Source: Eremophila alpestris peregrina (taxonomy: Eukaryota > Chordata > Aves > Passeriformes > Alaudidae). Taken from it: a stretch of DNA of 64,000 nucleotides. The DNA lies in assembly GCA_009792885.1 (NCBI GenBank), contig WMCF01000012.1, positions 11,830,514 through 11,894,513 on the forward strand. Reading direction: 5' to 3'. The notes under the pieces were generated by a model that saw only the letters and a program-made list of their open reading frames with translations, did not search any database and was not told where the DNA came from. Below are positions 33,867-45,375 of the stretch, one piece after another; within the stretch, counting starts at the first letter, position 1, and each line of letters opens with the position of its first letter. A program made the position numbers and the translations under genes.

Positions 33867-36800
33867 AATGCAAGCTCTGATTTGTGTGATTTTTCTGTAG
33901 TAAAATGTTGTTTAACTGTAAGATTCCTTATATTCAAAACCAAAGGATTTAATTTGAATGCAGTATCAATAAAAGGTCTGATAGAAAGTCAGACTCCCTC
34001 TGACAGCAATTGAAAGGTTTGTTCTCTTCCACAGAAAGGCTACAGTTCAGGATTCTTGGATAGGAAAACACTTCAGTATATTTTTAAGCACAAAAGTATT
34101 CCCAGTCACTTCAAGATGAGTATTATTTTGTCCCACAAAGACACATAAGGACTTAAATAACTTTACTGATTTAGAATCTAAACTTTTCCTATGAGATGCT
34201 AAAGCCCACAAAATTTTCTTATGTGCAGAATATCATCTCAAGTATTGCAGAGAGAAGCTGATAAAAAAGAGATCGTAAATCTCAAGATAGCTTCTTTTGT
34301 AAGAATACTAAATTGCAGTGTAACACTTTGATGACATTAGGTTTACTGTAAGTAAACACACCTGCATCAGTATTAATTTATGACTTTTTTAGTAAGAAGG
34401 AGACTCAGGAGAGACACACTAATAGGCACAGGGCCTAACAACATAGATATTTCAGGAAAAGCTAATTTCATATATGTTAACAGAAATTATATATCAGATT
34501 TTACTTTAAATTATATTAAAACTATCTATAACCACAATTTCAAGGACCAGAGACAAAACAGCCTTTGATATAATTTTCTAATATTTCCTCTTATTAAATG
34601 AGGTTGAAAGTGGCTGTCCCCTTTGTTTCTGTCTCCTGTTGGTCTTTGAAGTATTATTTATATGCAGGTGATCACATTATGTTGAATTATATAGATTATC
34701 GTGCAATGTCTCTTGAATTACATGTTGTGTCTTTATGACTATTAATAAATCATTTATATTCTATCCATTCATTCACAAACTTTCTTGCTATTTTATTATT
34801 AAAGAAGGGAATGGAGGTGGTGAAACTCCCTTTAATATTTTCATTTTGAGGAAAAAACTCCATTTTTAGAAAAAAGGTGCAAAGATGTTTGGAAGAATAA
34901 GTGAATAGTCATGAGAAATACTAAATAACTCACTCTTTATTTCCTCTGAATCCTTTCTTTTTGTTTTGTTTTTTTTTTTTTTCATTTATTGAGGTAGAGA
35001 ATAGAGAGGAGCATAAGATACGATCATTGTTTTGATTTCCTTTGACGCAGAAGTTTACTGCTCTCTACTTTCCACTGTATATCAGGTATTTTGAGTGTAT
35101 GTGTCATCCTCAAGCAGATACACTTCTTCAGTGTGGTTCTTAAATCAGAAAGAAATATGTGGGCACATATGTATACCTCTGTATCTTCGATTGTGTGATT
35201 ACTGTGGAGACTAAATTGACATGTTAATAGACTGCAAAGATGACAGTTACAGTGATTGTTGAAGCAAACCATTGATTGTTCCTGGTTTCCAGGGTGGAAA
35301 CTTGTTCAAATGTTGGAAGCAATTTAACAGAAGACACAGAAAAGAGAGGAGAGGAATAGACAGCAATATAGTGCATGAATTGTGAGGAAGAAGGTGAAAT
35401 TGAGATAAAGATCACATGTTGCAAGACCTTGAGGACAAAACTGAACTTCTGAAGTTAATACACATTTGCATATAGACTCAAATGATACTTACCTAAATAG
35501 AAACATTGGAAGGACAAACATGAAAAGAGTAATAGCAAATCTGAGAAAAAAATCAGAGAGGTTTCAGTGCTCAAGAAATAATTTTATAATTCTTGATACA
35601 AAGCAGCTAGCATGCAAACATACAGGTTTATCTTTGTATGTGTCTCTGTGGGTTCAACACTCAGTGGAAAATATTTACAGAGAATGTGCGCACCCTCTTA
35701 GAATTTTGCTCAGTCTAACATTTTTCAGTGCATTCCACCACTTTCTCTTCATCCTTCCAAAACTTTTTGGGCCCACTCCTTCCAGTCTTGGAAGGGGCAC
35801 ATTTATGCTTCTGCAGCACTCTATCCACGGGAAGCCTGCTGGCTGCATCAATTGTCTACCACTTGAAAAGGGAGATTGTCCCAAACCCTTTGTGTTTGAT
35901 TAATCAGTGCCCCAGGTTAGTTGAGACCTTTCTCAGCCTGCCAGTATTCCATTATGAGGACCCTTTGCTGAACAGTCTGCTGGGTTTGAGGGCAGTTTGA
36001 CTAACATTTTCAGGGTCACATGCAAACAGAAAAAAACCCTTCCAGTTCCCCACACCTTTAATTTTCAGTGCCTCAGGAAAAATCTGACACATGTTAGCAA
36101 CATGAGAGAGTCAGCTTTCTGGACTACAACCATCAACCATTACCAACTGCCAGCAACCCTTAGTGTCCTTGAAGGACTCATGTATAACAAGTGTATGGAA
36201 TAATGCTCTTCATTAATACCACAGAAAATTGTGACAGGTTAAGGTTTGAAGATTGCCAGTCACAGTATCTGGTTGCAAAATGTGATAAGCAATATCCTTA
36301 CATGGCCCCAGTCCCTAACAAAAGCTATCTCAAAATGATTGTCCATCCTGCATAGATTATGGTTCTTACCCCATAATTGTCTCTACGGGGCAGAAGACAG
36401 ATTCAGGTTCTTAACTGATCCCAGAAGCTACAATGGAGTCTTCTCTGTATTTTCCCATGTTTAACTTACTTTTATATTCATTTTTATGCTTAGGTGGAGT
36501 TTGAATGATTTTAGTAATACCTCATGTTCAGTGGGGTTAGTTGTACCTTGGAGGTTGGTAATATCAGTATTACACTGGAAATAACCTTTGGGGATGAAGG
36601 TGAGCATCTGTGGTCTTGGAATGGTTGCTGGTCCAACAGCAAGAAATCTTTTTTCTCGCTCTGTTGACAGCTGCTATGTGGCTTATCAATTACAAGGTGC
36701 CACCATGTTCCCCCTCTTGCAAGGATTTTACCAGAAGCTGGCCATGATGCCTCCACCTTCTATTTAGGTCCCCTTAGCATGTGTGGAAAGTTGGGCATGT

Positions 36801-37020
36801 TGACCACATTCCATTCAGGGAGTAACCTGATTTTCTCCCTATACTTTTCTATATTGTTAAACTTGTGTCCGTAACTGTCCACATCCCTCCTTCCTCTCCT
36901 TCCTCCATAACATGTATGCTGACTGCAAATTTATCTCCCCTTTTTTCCCCACAGGTGGTCACACTAGTTATTTACACCTGTTTCCATTCCAGTAGGCAAC
37001 TTTCTTTTCCATCATTTTTC
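33867..37020. other. Unique sequence, no feature recognised
   Basis: About 3.1 kb. A T-run lies at 34969-34982. The region 35650-36010 is less AT-rich and carries overlapping frames of 145, 90 and 69 codons on both strands with no recognised domain; 36360-36790 is similar. Old repeats are possible. Confidence 0.4.
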
Positions 37021-37210
37021 TTTCCAATAAATAAATACCACCCTCCCCATTCACCCCTTCCCCCCCAAAAAATCCCTAAAAATGAAAACCCCACCAAATC
37101 AAAAACTAACCAACCAACCAGAAAAAGGAAACCCAAACCAACATCCAGAAAATAAACAAACCAACATCCCCAAACAAACAAAGAGCCCCACCAAACAAAC
37201 CAAAGCAAAC
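37021..37210. repeat. C/A-rich, G-poor low-complexity tract
   Basis: By my count only 8 G in 190 bases on the plus strand. Repeated words are ccaac, ccaaa and aaacaaac, loosely of CCAAA/AAAC type but with no fixed unit. A 96-codon plus-strand frame rich in Pro, Lys, Thr and Asn is a by-product. Confidence 0.85.
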
Positions 37211-37553
37211 TCCTTGCTTCTAGATATGATCTGTGCAAAAACATGGGAGAATTTTGAATTAATGCTATTCTTACACACCTGTGCGTTCAATGAACGGAAT
37301 CCATACTGTAAGATCTGAATATGTAATTCCACTTTTGGAGACATATTAAAATTATGACTTATTTTAAACTGAGTGAAAAAGCCTTTAAGACAGTCTTATA
37401 TAGGAAAGATTCTTTCTTTATTACATATGGGCTTAAGTATACTTTTTTTAATATCTAGCAAGTATTATCTGAAATCTGTGTCTGAAACAAATAAGCAGGG
37501 AAACAAACAAATAAAAACCCACAATCAGTTTCACTAAAATGTGTGCATGCAGC
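37211..37553. other. Unassigned AT-rich sequence
   Basis: No element seen. Confidence 0.4.
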
Positions 37554-37601
37554 TTTACCCAGTAGCACTTTTACCCAGTAGCAGTTTTACCCAGCAGCAG
37601 T
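37554..37601. repeat. 16-bp tandem repeat, three units
   Basis: Units begin at 37554, 37570 and 37586 and share tttacccagNagcaNt. Neighbouring units differ at one base each, so the array is young or homogenised. Confidence 0.95.
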
Positions 37602-39844
37602 TTAAAAAATAAAGTGCAGTGTATTTTTTCCAGTCATTACACTGATGGTGAGAGCAAGAGCCCTGAGGTCTTGCAGGAATCTATTGTTTACAGTGTGTAT
37701 CTGTGCAGCACAACTGCCAAATCATTAAACCACCTTCAAACAGAAGTCCTGCCTGAGACAGGTGTTAGCACAGTGGGTACTGAGGAGGATAGAATGCTGT
37801 AAAAGACAAATATTTTACAGCTCAAATTATGAGTGGACTACTACAGATCTTGCTACAGCTGAGCAGGGCTGATGCCAGCCATTGATTTAATGTTTGCACA
37901 CAACAACCCTCACTAATTCAAAGTGGCAAGGTCATTTTAATTCTCTTTGTAATTTTTTTTTTTTGTTGTTTATTAAAGCAGCAAGTGCTCCCAGGAAGTC
38001 TGCAAAAATATTAAGTATTGTTTATATTTTAGCTTATCTGCCACAATTAGAGGACAATTTCCTAGTAAGACAGGTGTTACACAGGAGTCCTTTGTCTTAC
38101 AAAGCCTTTGACATAATCACAAAATTGTTTAAGTGAGGATTTGTCCAATACACTGTGAAAATAGATTTGTTTATTAATTGGATTTCCAAAAAAGAAGGGG
38201 CTAGTAATACTTACAGATCTCAGGTTTCACTGTGTCACTGTGTTTTTTTTCGCATGTGGATGTAACAGAGGTGGGATCTAGTCCCAAGAATTTTCATCTT
38301 TTAGAAGAAAGTGGTGGCCCTGCAGAGTAGTAGGTAGATGTGTATGTCATTGTGTTAGAGATAAGAAAATATACATCCTATGAAAATATGACAACAACCC
38401 TTGCTTCCACAGAATTTTCAAAAGGACCCATCAGTCCAATTCAAGAATGTACGTATTTTGGGTGTCAGTAGAACCCAGTCATTAGGGTCTTTAAAAAGTA
38501 CTTGTTTTATATGAATATGGAAACCATGTTCCTGTAGAAAGGGATCAGAACAATGTTTTAAGGATTTTTTTTTATTATTCAAGCTGGAAAATATGACTTT
38601 TTATGCCAGTCTTGACAGATCACAATACACAGACTGCTTCTGATATATTAAGGAAGGCCAGAAAAAGTAATTAGCATGACAACACCAAGCAAAATTAGTG
38701 TTGTGTGTACAGAAACTTAAGTTTTAAAGAGGTATCTAAGAAGCGAAATTCACAAAGGTGTTTGAGAAAAGAGCCTGTTAAAATAATCTGATTAAAAGAT
38801 TCTCTAATAATTGAATAATTGTGAATAATTGTTAGCTGTTGATCACACTAGTTAAGAAGATAATATTAAGACAGAGATAAATGTAACCTTTCCCAAGGAA
38901 GGAGGCATACAGAAACTTCATCCCCAAAATCCAGTTCAATTTTCCAAAAGAATTTGTGGAACTTGAAGTTTTAATACTATCACTCACGCAGACTGAAAAA
39001 TGGTTATAATGTTAATTCTTCATCAGAATTTCATGGAAGCACCTGCAAATTTCATCAATCCCACTATTGACTAGGGAAGTCAATAGTGATTTACCAAGAA
39101 CTTTAGCAATTTTTAAACCAAACAGAAAAGACCTCTGCAAAATTTTCTACGGTATATACATTTGATACTGATCTATAGAACTTTTCCAGAAAAGGATTTT
39201 TACAATCTATCTCCTGCCTTGCACAAACTTTTTTAGCTCTTGTCTTGAGAGCAAATGGCCTGTCTTGTATTTCTGCAGTCTAACAGACTTAGATTTCAGT
39301 CTCAGCAGGATGCCAGTATAGTGTAAAAAATTTGACTATAAGAACGAAAAATGGTGGAAGCTGTAATAAGTTAGTGAAAAGTGAGAAGAAAAGCAAAAAG
39401 ATTTATCAGCTTTTGTTTGGCTTGGCTTTTTATCCATGAAAAAATACTGGCATCACCTATCTTCATGATTTCAAGGTGTAAGAAGTTGATACAATTGACA
39501 CGCAGATCAAGTAAAATTAAGAAACACACTGTCTAGCTTCTCAGTGAACCTGTTTCAGATAGTAAATTCATTCTTCTTAAAAATTTATAATGGAATAAAA
39601 TAGATCGGACTATTTTACAAAGTTGTTTTGCACCTTGTATGGATAGAGTTGATTATGCCTGAGTTTAGATCTATTCACCTTTATTCTGACTTCATTCAAT
39701 ATTTTCCAACCTACTCACATTCCACCATCCTTTCAAATTTCAGCACACTTGAAACACTTTCCTGCCTGTTACCTGCACATTTAGGAAATTTAGTTTTTAT
39801 TATTCAGCTTGTTGATGAAATACCAAGTATTATTAGGCGTATTA
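37602..39844. other. Unique AT-rich sequence
   Basis: About 2.2 kb. T12 run at 37953-37964. Frames below 85 codons; no repeat identified. Confidence 0.45.
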
Positions 39845-40462
39845 TTGGCACTCACAGCCCAGAAAGCCAAACGTGTCCTGGGCTGCATCCAAAGCAGTGT
39901 GGGCAGCAGGGCCAGGGATGGGATTCTGTGGGATTCTGCCCCTCTGCTCTGCTCTGGTGAGACCCCACCTGCAGAGCTGCATCAGCTCTGGGGTGTCCAA
40001 GACAAGAAGCTGTTGGAGAGAACCCAGAGGAGGCCACCAAAATGATTAGCAGGATGGAGCACCTCTCCTCTGAGAAACGGTTAAGGGAACTGGGATTGTT
40101 CAGCCTGGAAAAGAGAAGGGTTAGGGGTGACCTTATTGTGACCTTCCTGTACCTAAAGGGAACCTACAAGAAAGGCGGAGAGAGGCTTTTTACAAGATCA
40201 TGTAGTGACAGGACAAGGGAGAATGTGTTTAAAATGAGAGTAGTTTAAATTAGATATGAGTAAAAAATTCTGCCATGGTGAGGCACAGGAACAGATTGCC
40301 CAGGGAAGCTGTGAATGCCCCATCCTTGGATGTGTTCAAGCCAAGTTGGGTGGGAGCAACCACTGAACAAATTGGTCTAGTGGAAGATGTCTCTGTCCAA
40401 ATAAACTCAATGATCTTTAAACTCCCAACCAAAACCATTCTATGATTCTAATCTATGACTTG
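39845..40462 (+). mobile_element. CR1, plus strand, with intact 3' tail
   Basis: About 620 bp of CR1 of the same subfamily as copy 1 at 1-1260. It starts at ggcactcacagcccagaaag and keeps an open frame through agccaaacgtgtcctgggct. A duplicated ggattctgtgggattctg occurs near 39921-39938. It continues through cctctgctctgctctggtga, ctgttggagagaacccagag, ggagcacctctcctctgaga, gttcagcctggaaaagagaa and gtgacaggacaagggagaat. The 3' end reads accaaaaccattctatgatt and then ctaatctatga, the CR1 8-mer tail with one variant unit. Frameshifts disable ORF2. Confidence 0.95.
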
Positions 40463-40694
40463 TGACATTGACTGTTTCTATTAATCTAGGAGGCCTGACA
40501 GTTTGTTAATTCAGTTTTAATCCACCATGTCTTTTTTGTTAAGTAATTCTAAGTTTTTACTATGCATTATATATTGTCATAATTATTTAAAAATATTTCA
40601 AAATTTTGACCTATTTTTTTCTAGAAAAAAAAAAAAGTTAAAATAAGCTGTAACACTAATGTTGTTCTTTCTGAGAAAGAATCATGAAGTGTAA
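40463..40694. other. Short AT-rich spacer
   Basis: Contains A-rich runs near 40625-40636; nothing else recognised. Confidence 0.4.
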
Positions 40695-40886
40695 TTTTTA
40701 AATAAATTAAACATTGCTGGATCTGGTATTGAACCTTTTGGGACACCACTGGTGAGAGGCCTCCAATTAGACACTGTGCCACTGATTATTACCCTCTGGG
40801 ATCTGCCATTAAACTAGTTCTCGAATCACCTCACTGTCCATTGATCCAATCCACATTTCCTGGGTTTACCTATGAGAATGATGTGA
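40695..40886 (-). mobile_element. Outer CR1, left part
   Basis: Antisense ORF2, reverse transcriptase region: ggatctggtattgaaccttt, tgggacaccactggtgagag, gcctccaattagacactgtg, cctcactgtccattgatcca. It is cut off at about 40886 by the 3' end of another CR1 and resumes near 42015. Its own 3' portion (which should lie to the left) is absent, so it has been truncated at both ends. Confidence 0.85.
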
Positions 40887-42014
40887 GAATCACAGGTTGT
40901 GAAAGACCTCAAAAATCATTTTATCTGACCTTAGGTGGAATATCATCATGTTACCTACACCACAGTACTGAGTGCCATGTCTAATAATTTCTTAAATGCA
41001 TCCAGGAAGGGTGACACAACCTCCCTTGGCAGCCTATTTCAATGCTTAACCACTCTTTCAGTGAAGAAATTCTTCCTGATGTCCAGCCTGGACCACCCCT
41101 GGCTGTGTTTGAAGCCATTTCCTCTTTTTCTGTCACTGGTTACTTGGAAGGAGAGGCTGACCTCCCACCTGCCACAACCTCCTTTCAGGCTGTTTTAGAG
41201 AGTGTTAAGGTCTCCTCTGATACTCCTTTTTTCCAGCCTAAATAATCCCAGCTCCCAGAATAGCTGAGACAGCTGGGATTGTTTAGCTTGAAGAAAACCC
41301 TTGAGCAACTTTATTGCCCTTCTCTGGACACACCCCAGCACCTCAATGTCTTTTTTTAGGGCCCCAAAACTATTGCAGAGACAGCCTCACCAGTGCTGAG
41401 TACAGAGGCACAATCACTTCTGTAAGTTCAGCTGGCTGCACTATTGCTAGTGGAAGCCATGGTGCCATTGATCTGGGCATGCTTTGGCTCATGTTCAGAT
41501 AACTGTGAACCAACGCCTCCCAGTCCTTTTCTGCCTGGCAGCTTTCCAGCCACTCTTCTCCAATCATTTCCTGAGGTTGTTGTCACCCAAGGGTAAGACC
41601 CAGCACATTGTACCTTTGGCTACCCATTCGGCTTGTCCAGATCCTTCTGTAGAGCCTCCTTATCCTCCAGAAGATCAGCACTCCACCCCAATCTAGGGTC
41701 ATCTGTGAACTTGCTGAGTGTGATCTTCTCGTCCAGATCATCAATAAAGATACTACACAGGACTGAGCAGTACTGAACCCTAGCGAACATCACTTGTGAT
41801 CAGCCAACTGCTGGATGTGACTCCTCTCATGACCCTTCTCTGGTCTTGCCCAGTCAGACAAAGACTGCACCTGCCCAAGCCATGGGCTGCCATATTCACC
41901 AGGAAAATAAAAAAACTGTGGAAGACAGTGTCAAAGGCTTTGCTGTTGGTTACATCCACAGCCTTTCTTTCCCTCATTCCCTAGGCCATCTGGTCAAAAA
42001 AGGAGATCAGAGTG
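40887..42014 (-). mobile_element. Inner CR1 nested in an older CR1
   Basis: About 1.13 kb antisense CR1. The 3' end at gaatcacaggttgtgaaaga is followed by the UTR and ORF2 C-terminus (ggcagcctatttcaatgctt; gaagaaattcttcctgatgt; cttctctggacacaccccag), then aacttgctgagtgtgatctt near 41710, atcaataaagatactacaca near 41740, and gaagacagtgtcaaaggctt near 41921, and ends near gccatctggtcaaaaaagga (about 41987-42006). Because the outer CR1 segment gagacagtgccaaaagcctt follows at about 42028, the order repeats part of ORF2, which is the signature of nesting. Frame is broken throughout. Confidence 0.85.
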
Positions 42015-42095
42015 GTCGAGCACAGAGAGACAGTGCCAAAAGCCTTGCTCAAAATTGAAATAATCAATATCCACCTCCCTGTCATTAGCAGAAGG
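42015..42095 (-). mobile_element. Outer CR1, right part
   Basis: Contains gacagtgccaaaagccttgc followed by a degraded equivalent of the segment that reads gtcaaggtagacaacatccac in the family. It is the continuation of 40695-40886 and fades out near 42095. Confidence 0.7.
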
Positions 42096-42188
42096 ACTGC
42101 ATAGGCACTAAAAATTTAGTATAGGTCCTGCTAACAACACAAAGAACTGCATTAGAAGTCACAACTATTCTTATCAACACTCCTGTAA

Positions 42189-42192
<4 letters not shown>

Positions 42193-42248
<56 letters not shown>
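42193..42248. repeat. Poly-T run, 56 nt
   Basis: Fifty-six consecutive T with no interruption. No element is recognised immediately on either side for which it would be a reverse-complement poly(A) tail, and CR1 does not carry one. Length in the assembly may be inexact. Confidence 0.97.
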
Positions 42249-42249
<1 letters not shown>

Positions 42250-43269
42250 TTTAAGCATCACATCTTCACACCTGGGAAAACAGCAATTCTTTGATTAGAT
42301 GTTTTGATTTGACTTTGGACAGAAATACATTTTTGGCTTTGTGTAGAAAGTCTGTTTCTTAGGTCTGGCAACTGAAAAGGTGCTGTCCAACAAATCAGTG
42401 TTGAATGAAGGTAACAAGATTTATTTTTAAATTGTTGAGAAAGCGAATACTTGTATTTTTATTTTGAGCATTTGGCTACAGTAATCAAAGACCAAGATGT
42501 ATGTGTTCATATGATACTTTATTGATTAACATATTGAATATTAAATATTTCCAGTTCTTATGCCTTTACAAATATATTTATAGAATAATTTCTTATTAGT
42601 AATATTAATCACACATATTGCATTTATATGTTGGCATTTCAGATTTTATCCTTATGGTATTAAGCTAATGTTCCTGATTGATATAACTGTACTGGAGGTG
42701 TCACTATGCTGACAGAAGCAGATTTTGGACAGCAGAAATGAATTAATATCACTCCATAAATACCTGATAGGTCATGTGAGACATAAAAAAGTAGCTGAGG
42801 ACAACTTGTGATCTATTCAAGAAACCCTGTTTATATCCTCAACTTTTAGAATTATCTGGTTTAAGTATTAATGTTAAATAAGAGTAATACTCTTATCAAC
42901 AATAACTGGTAAAGAGCTAATAATCTTCTGTGGTAACCTGCTACCCAATCTTCTATTTTAAGGTACATTTTCTTCTTTCTGCTGCACTTTGTAGCAGCAA
43001 CAGACAATAATAGACAAAATATTTCTTCATCAGGACATTATGTCACTTAACATTTATAAATTTCTTACTGTCTACTTAATGTTAGGGTTGGAAACATGGT
43101 ACTTACAGGATGGAGAGAATTACAACAATGAGACCAAGTGATCTAATTACCTTGTCAGTTCAATAAACCTCCTGTGAAATACAGAACCTGATTCATATTT
43201 CATAAACTTCCACTGAATCTGTCAAAAACCGTGCATTAGTTGAAAACTTGAGTGTTCTGAAAAGATCTA
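42249..43269. other. AT-rich sequence, no feature recognised
   Basis: About 1 kb without identified elements. Confidence 0.45.
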
Positions 43270-44490
43270 ATAAAAATCACAGAAAACCTGGGGTTGGAAA
43301 GGACCTCAGGAAACATCTAGTCCAACATGCCCTGCAAAATCAGGCCTACCTAGAGCAGACTGCACAAGATCACATCTAGGTGGGTTATAAATATCTCGCA
43401 GGGAAACAGACCCCACAACATATATGGGTAGCTTATTCCAGTGCTTGATCACCTTCAAAAAAACCCAGAAGTTTTTCATCATATATTGATGGAACTTCCT
43501 GTATTTCAACTTGTGTTTGTTGTCCCTTGTCCTGTCACTGGGCACCTCTGGAGACAGTCTGGTCCCATCCTCCTGACAATGTCCTTAAGATAATTGTACA
43601 CATAAATAAGATCTCTGTCCAGTCGCCTCTTCTCAAGGCTAAACTGCCCAGCTCCCTCAGCATTTCCTTATAAGAGATGATGCTCCAGTCCCCCAATAAC
43701 CTTTTTAATTCTCCCTGAACCCTCTCCAATAGTTCCTTGTCTTTCTTGAACTGGACAGCCCAGAACTAGACACAGTATTCCAGGCGAAGGCTCAGAATAA
43801 AGTGCAAAGTGCAGAGTAAAGGGGCAGGATTCTTCCCTCAACCTGCAGGCAATGCTCTTCCTAATGACCCTCAGGACACCACTGGCCTTCTTGGCCACAA
43901 GGCCACACTGCTGGCTCATGGACAGCTTGCTTCCACTAGGGCCCCCAGGGCTTTTCCCACAGAGCTCCTTCCCAGCAGGTCAGCCCCCAGCCTGTGCTGC
44001 TGTGTGGGGTTATTCTTCCCCAGGTGCAGGACCCTGCACTTGCCTTTGTCAAAATTCATTAGGTTCCTCTCTGCCCAACTCTCCATCCAGTCCAGGTCTC
44101 TCAGGATGCAGCAGCACAGCTCTCTGGGGTACCAGCCATTTCTCCCAGGTTTGTGTCATCTGCAAACTTGCTGAGAGCAACTCTGTCCCTTCCTCCAGGT
44201 CATTGATAAATGAGGTGAACAGGACTGTACCCAGTGCTAACCCCTGGGCAACACTGCAGTGGGCCTCCAGTGAGACTCCACAACCAGCCTCTGAGCTCTG
44301 CCATTCACCAGACCCCCCTCACTGTCCATTCATGTAACCCACCCTTGCTGAGCTTACCCGTGAGTTTGTTATGGGAAACAGAACCAAAAGCCTTGCTGAA
44401 GCCAAGGTTGACAGCATCCGCTGCCCTCTCCTCATCTACCCTGACAGCCATGCCCTCAACAGAAGGTTACCAGCTTGGTCAACCATGATT
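43270..44490 (-). mobile_element. CR1, minus strand, 1.2 kb, well preserved
   Basis: The best preserved long CR1 in the window. From the 3' end (aatcacagaaaacctggggt; ttggaaaggacctcaggaaa) it runs through the ORF2 C-terminus (ttgtcccttgtcctgtcact; gataattgtacacataaata), gaactagacacagtattcca near 43765, ggccttcttggccacaaggc near 43883, tcccccaggtgcagg-like sequence near 44020, gtcatctgcaaacttgctga near 44156 (antisense of the region after the catalytic box), cattgataaatgaggtgaac near 44202, and aaaagccttgctgaagccaa near 44385. Sense frames of 64, 79 and 83 codons on the minus strand are ORF2 pieces joined by frameshifts. The antisense 161-codon plus-strand frame is not a gene. The 5' end is truncated at about 44490. 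Confidence 0.95.
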
Positions 44491-45045
44491 TCAAAATCAA
44501 AATGTTCCACTTAAAACAAGTTTTCTTACAAATTGTGAGTGCCTTTGACAATGTGAATACAGATTGTCTTCCTTATTGCTTTTGCTCTTTTGCTACAATT
44601 AATGTCTTTAAGACAGATATTTTCCGTAGTTTTATTTAATTCCTTCAGAATACTATTGTGACCATACAAATATATTAGCATAATTACCCACAGCCTTGTA
44701 ATAAAATCAATAAAAACATTGTGAAAAATGAGAAAAGGATAAACAGACTACTGCTGTCATTTCACTAGCAAAGCCCAAACCACAGAAATGAGAACAGTTG
44801 CTATTATGAAATGTTCTTTAAATATATTTATCCTATATGTTTCTGAATAATTAGACCAGTTCCTTCAAATAATAACATGGGACGTGAAGATTCTACTTGC
44901 TTTCATTTCTAATGATTAGGATTATGGAACACAAGTATTGATGGTAATGCCTTAAACAGTGCCATCAGCTTTCAGGAACATATTGTATGTCAAAAAATAT
45001 GAATACTTGTATCTTCAGATTAGAGAAAATTTTCCTTTTTCCTAA
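44491..45045. other. AT-rich sequence, no feature recognised
   Basis: About 550 bp between a CR1 and the pyrimidine tract; nothing identified. Confidence 0.45.
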
Positions 45046-45171
45046 TTTTCTTTTTCTTTTTTTCTTTTTTTCTCTTTTTCTCTTTTTCTCTTTTTTCTCT
45101 TTTTCTTTTTTTTCCCTTTTTTCTCTTTTTTTCTTCCTTCTTCCTTTCTCCTTCTTCCTTCTTTCTTTTCT
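45046..45171. repeat. Pure pyrimidine tract, 126 nt
   Basis: Every base from 45046 to 45171 is C or T, mostly T-runs punctuated by single C (ctttttctctttttctc-like), becoming CTT/CTTC-rich after 45130. Long polypurine-polypyrimidine tracts with mirror symmetry can adopt triplex DNA. A 67-codon Phe/Leu/Ser frame across it is an artefact. Confidence 0.97.
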
Positions 45172-45189
45172 GTATAAGAATATGCTTTG

Positions 45190-45375
45190 ATGGAATTTTA
45201 TTTTCTCTTAAGACAAGGTGTGGAAGTGTTCCCTAAATTATTGGATGTGTCACTTATTGCTATGGTGTAGTTGACAAGGTGGTGATCAGTCAAAATTTGG
45301 CCTTCCTGACCTCAAAGGTCTTTTCCAGCCTAAATGATTCTGTGACTCTCTGATTTTGTGATTCTCTGTTTCTTT
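45190..45375 (+). mobile_element. CR1 3' tail fragment
   Basis: Only the last roughly 170 bp of a sense CR1: ggtgtggaagtgttccctaa, ttggatgtgtcacttattgc, tatggtgtagttgacaaggt, cctcaaaggtcttttccagc, then tail units gattctgtgactctctgatt ending in gtgattctctg. Strongly 5'-truncated, 3' end intact, and about 20 bp from the pyrimidine tract. Confidence 0.9.

Noticed and set aside
35466..35903. 145-codon plus-strand frame
   Set aside because: No recognisable motif, overlaps other frames on both strands, and no exon-like boundaries; could not be supported as a gene.
43852..44337. 161-codon plus-strand frame
   Set aside because: It is antisense to a well-identified minus-strand CR1 ORF2.
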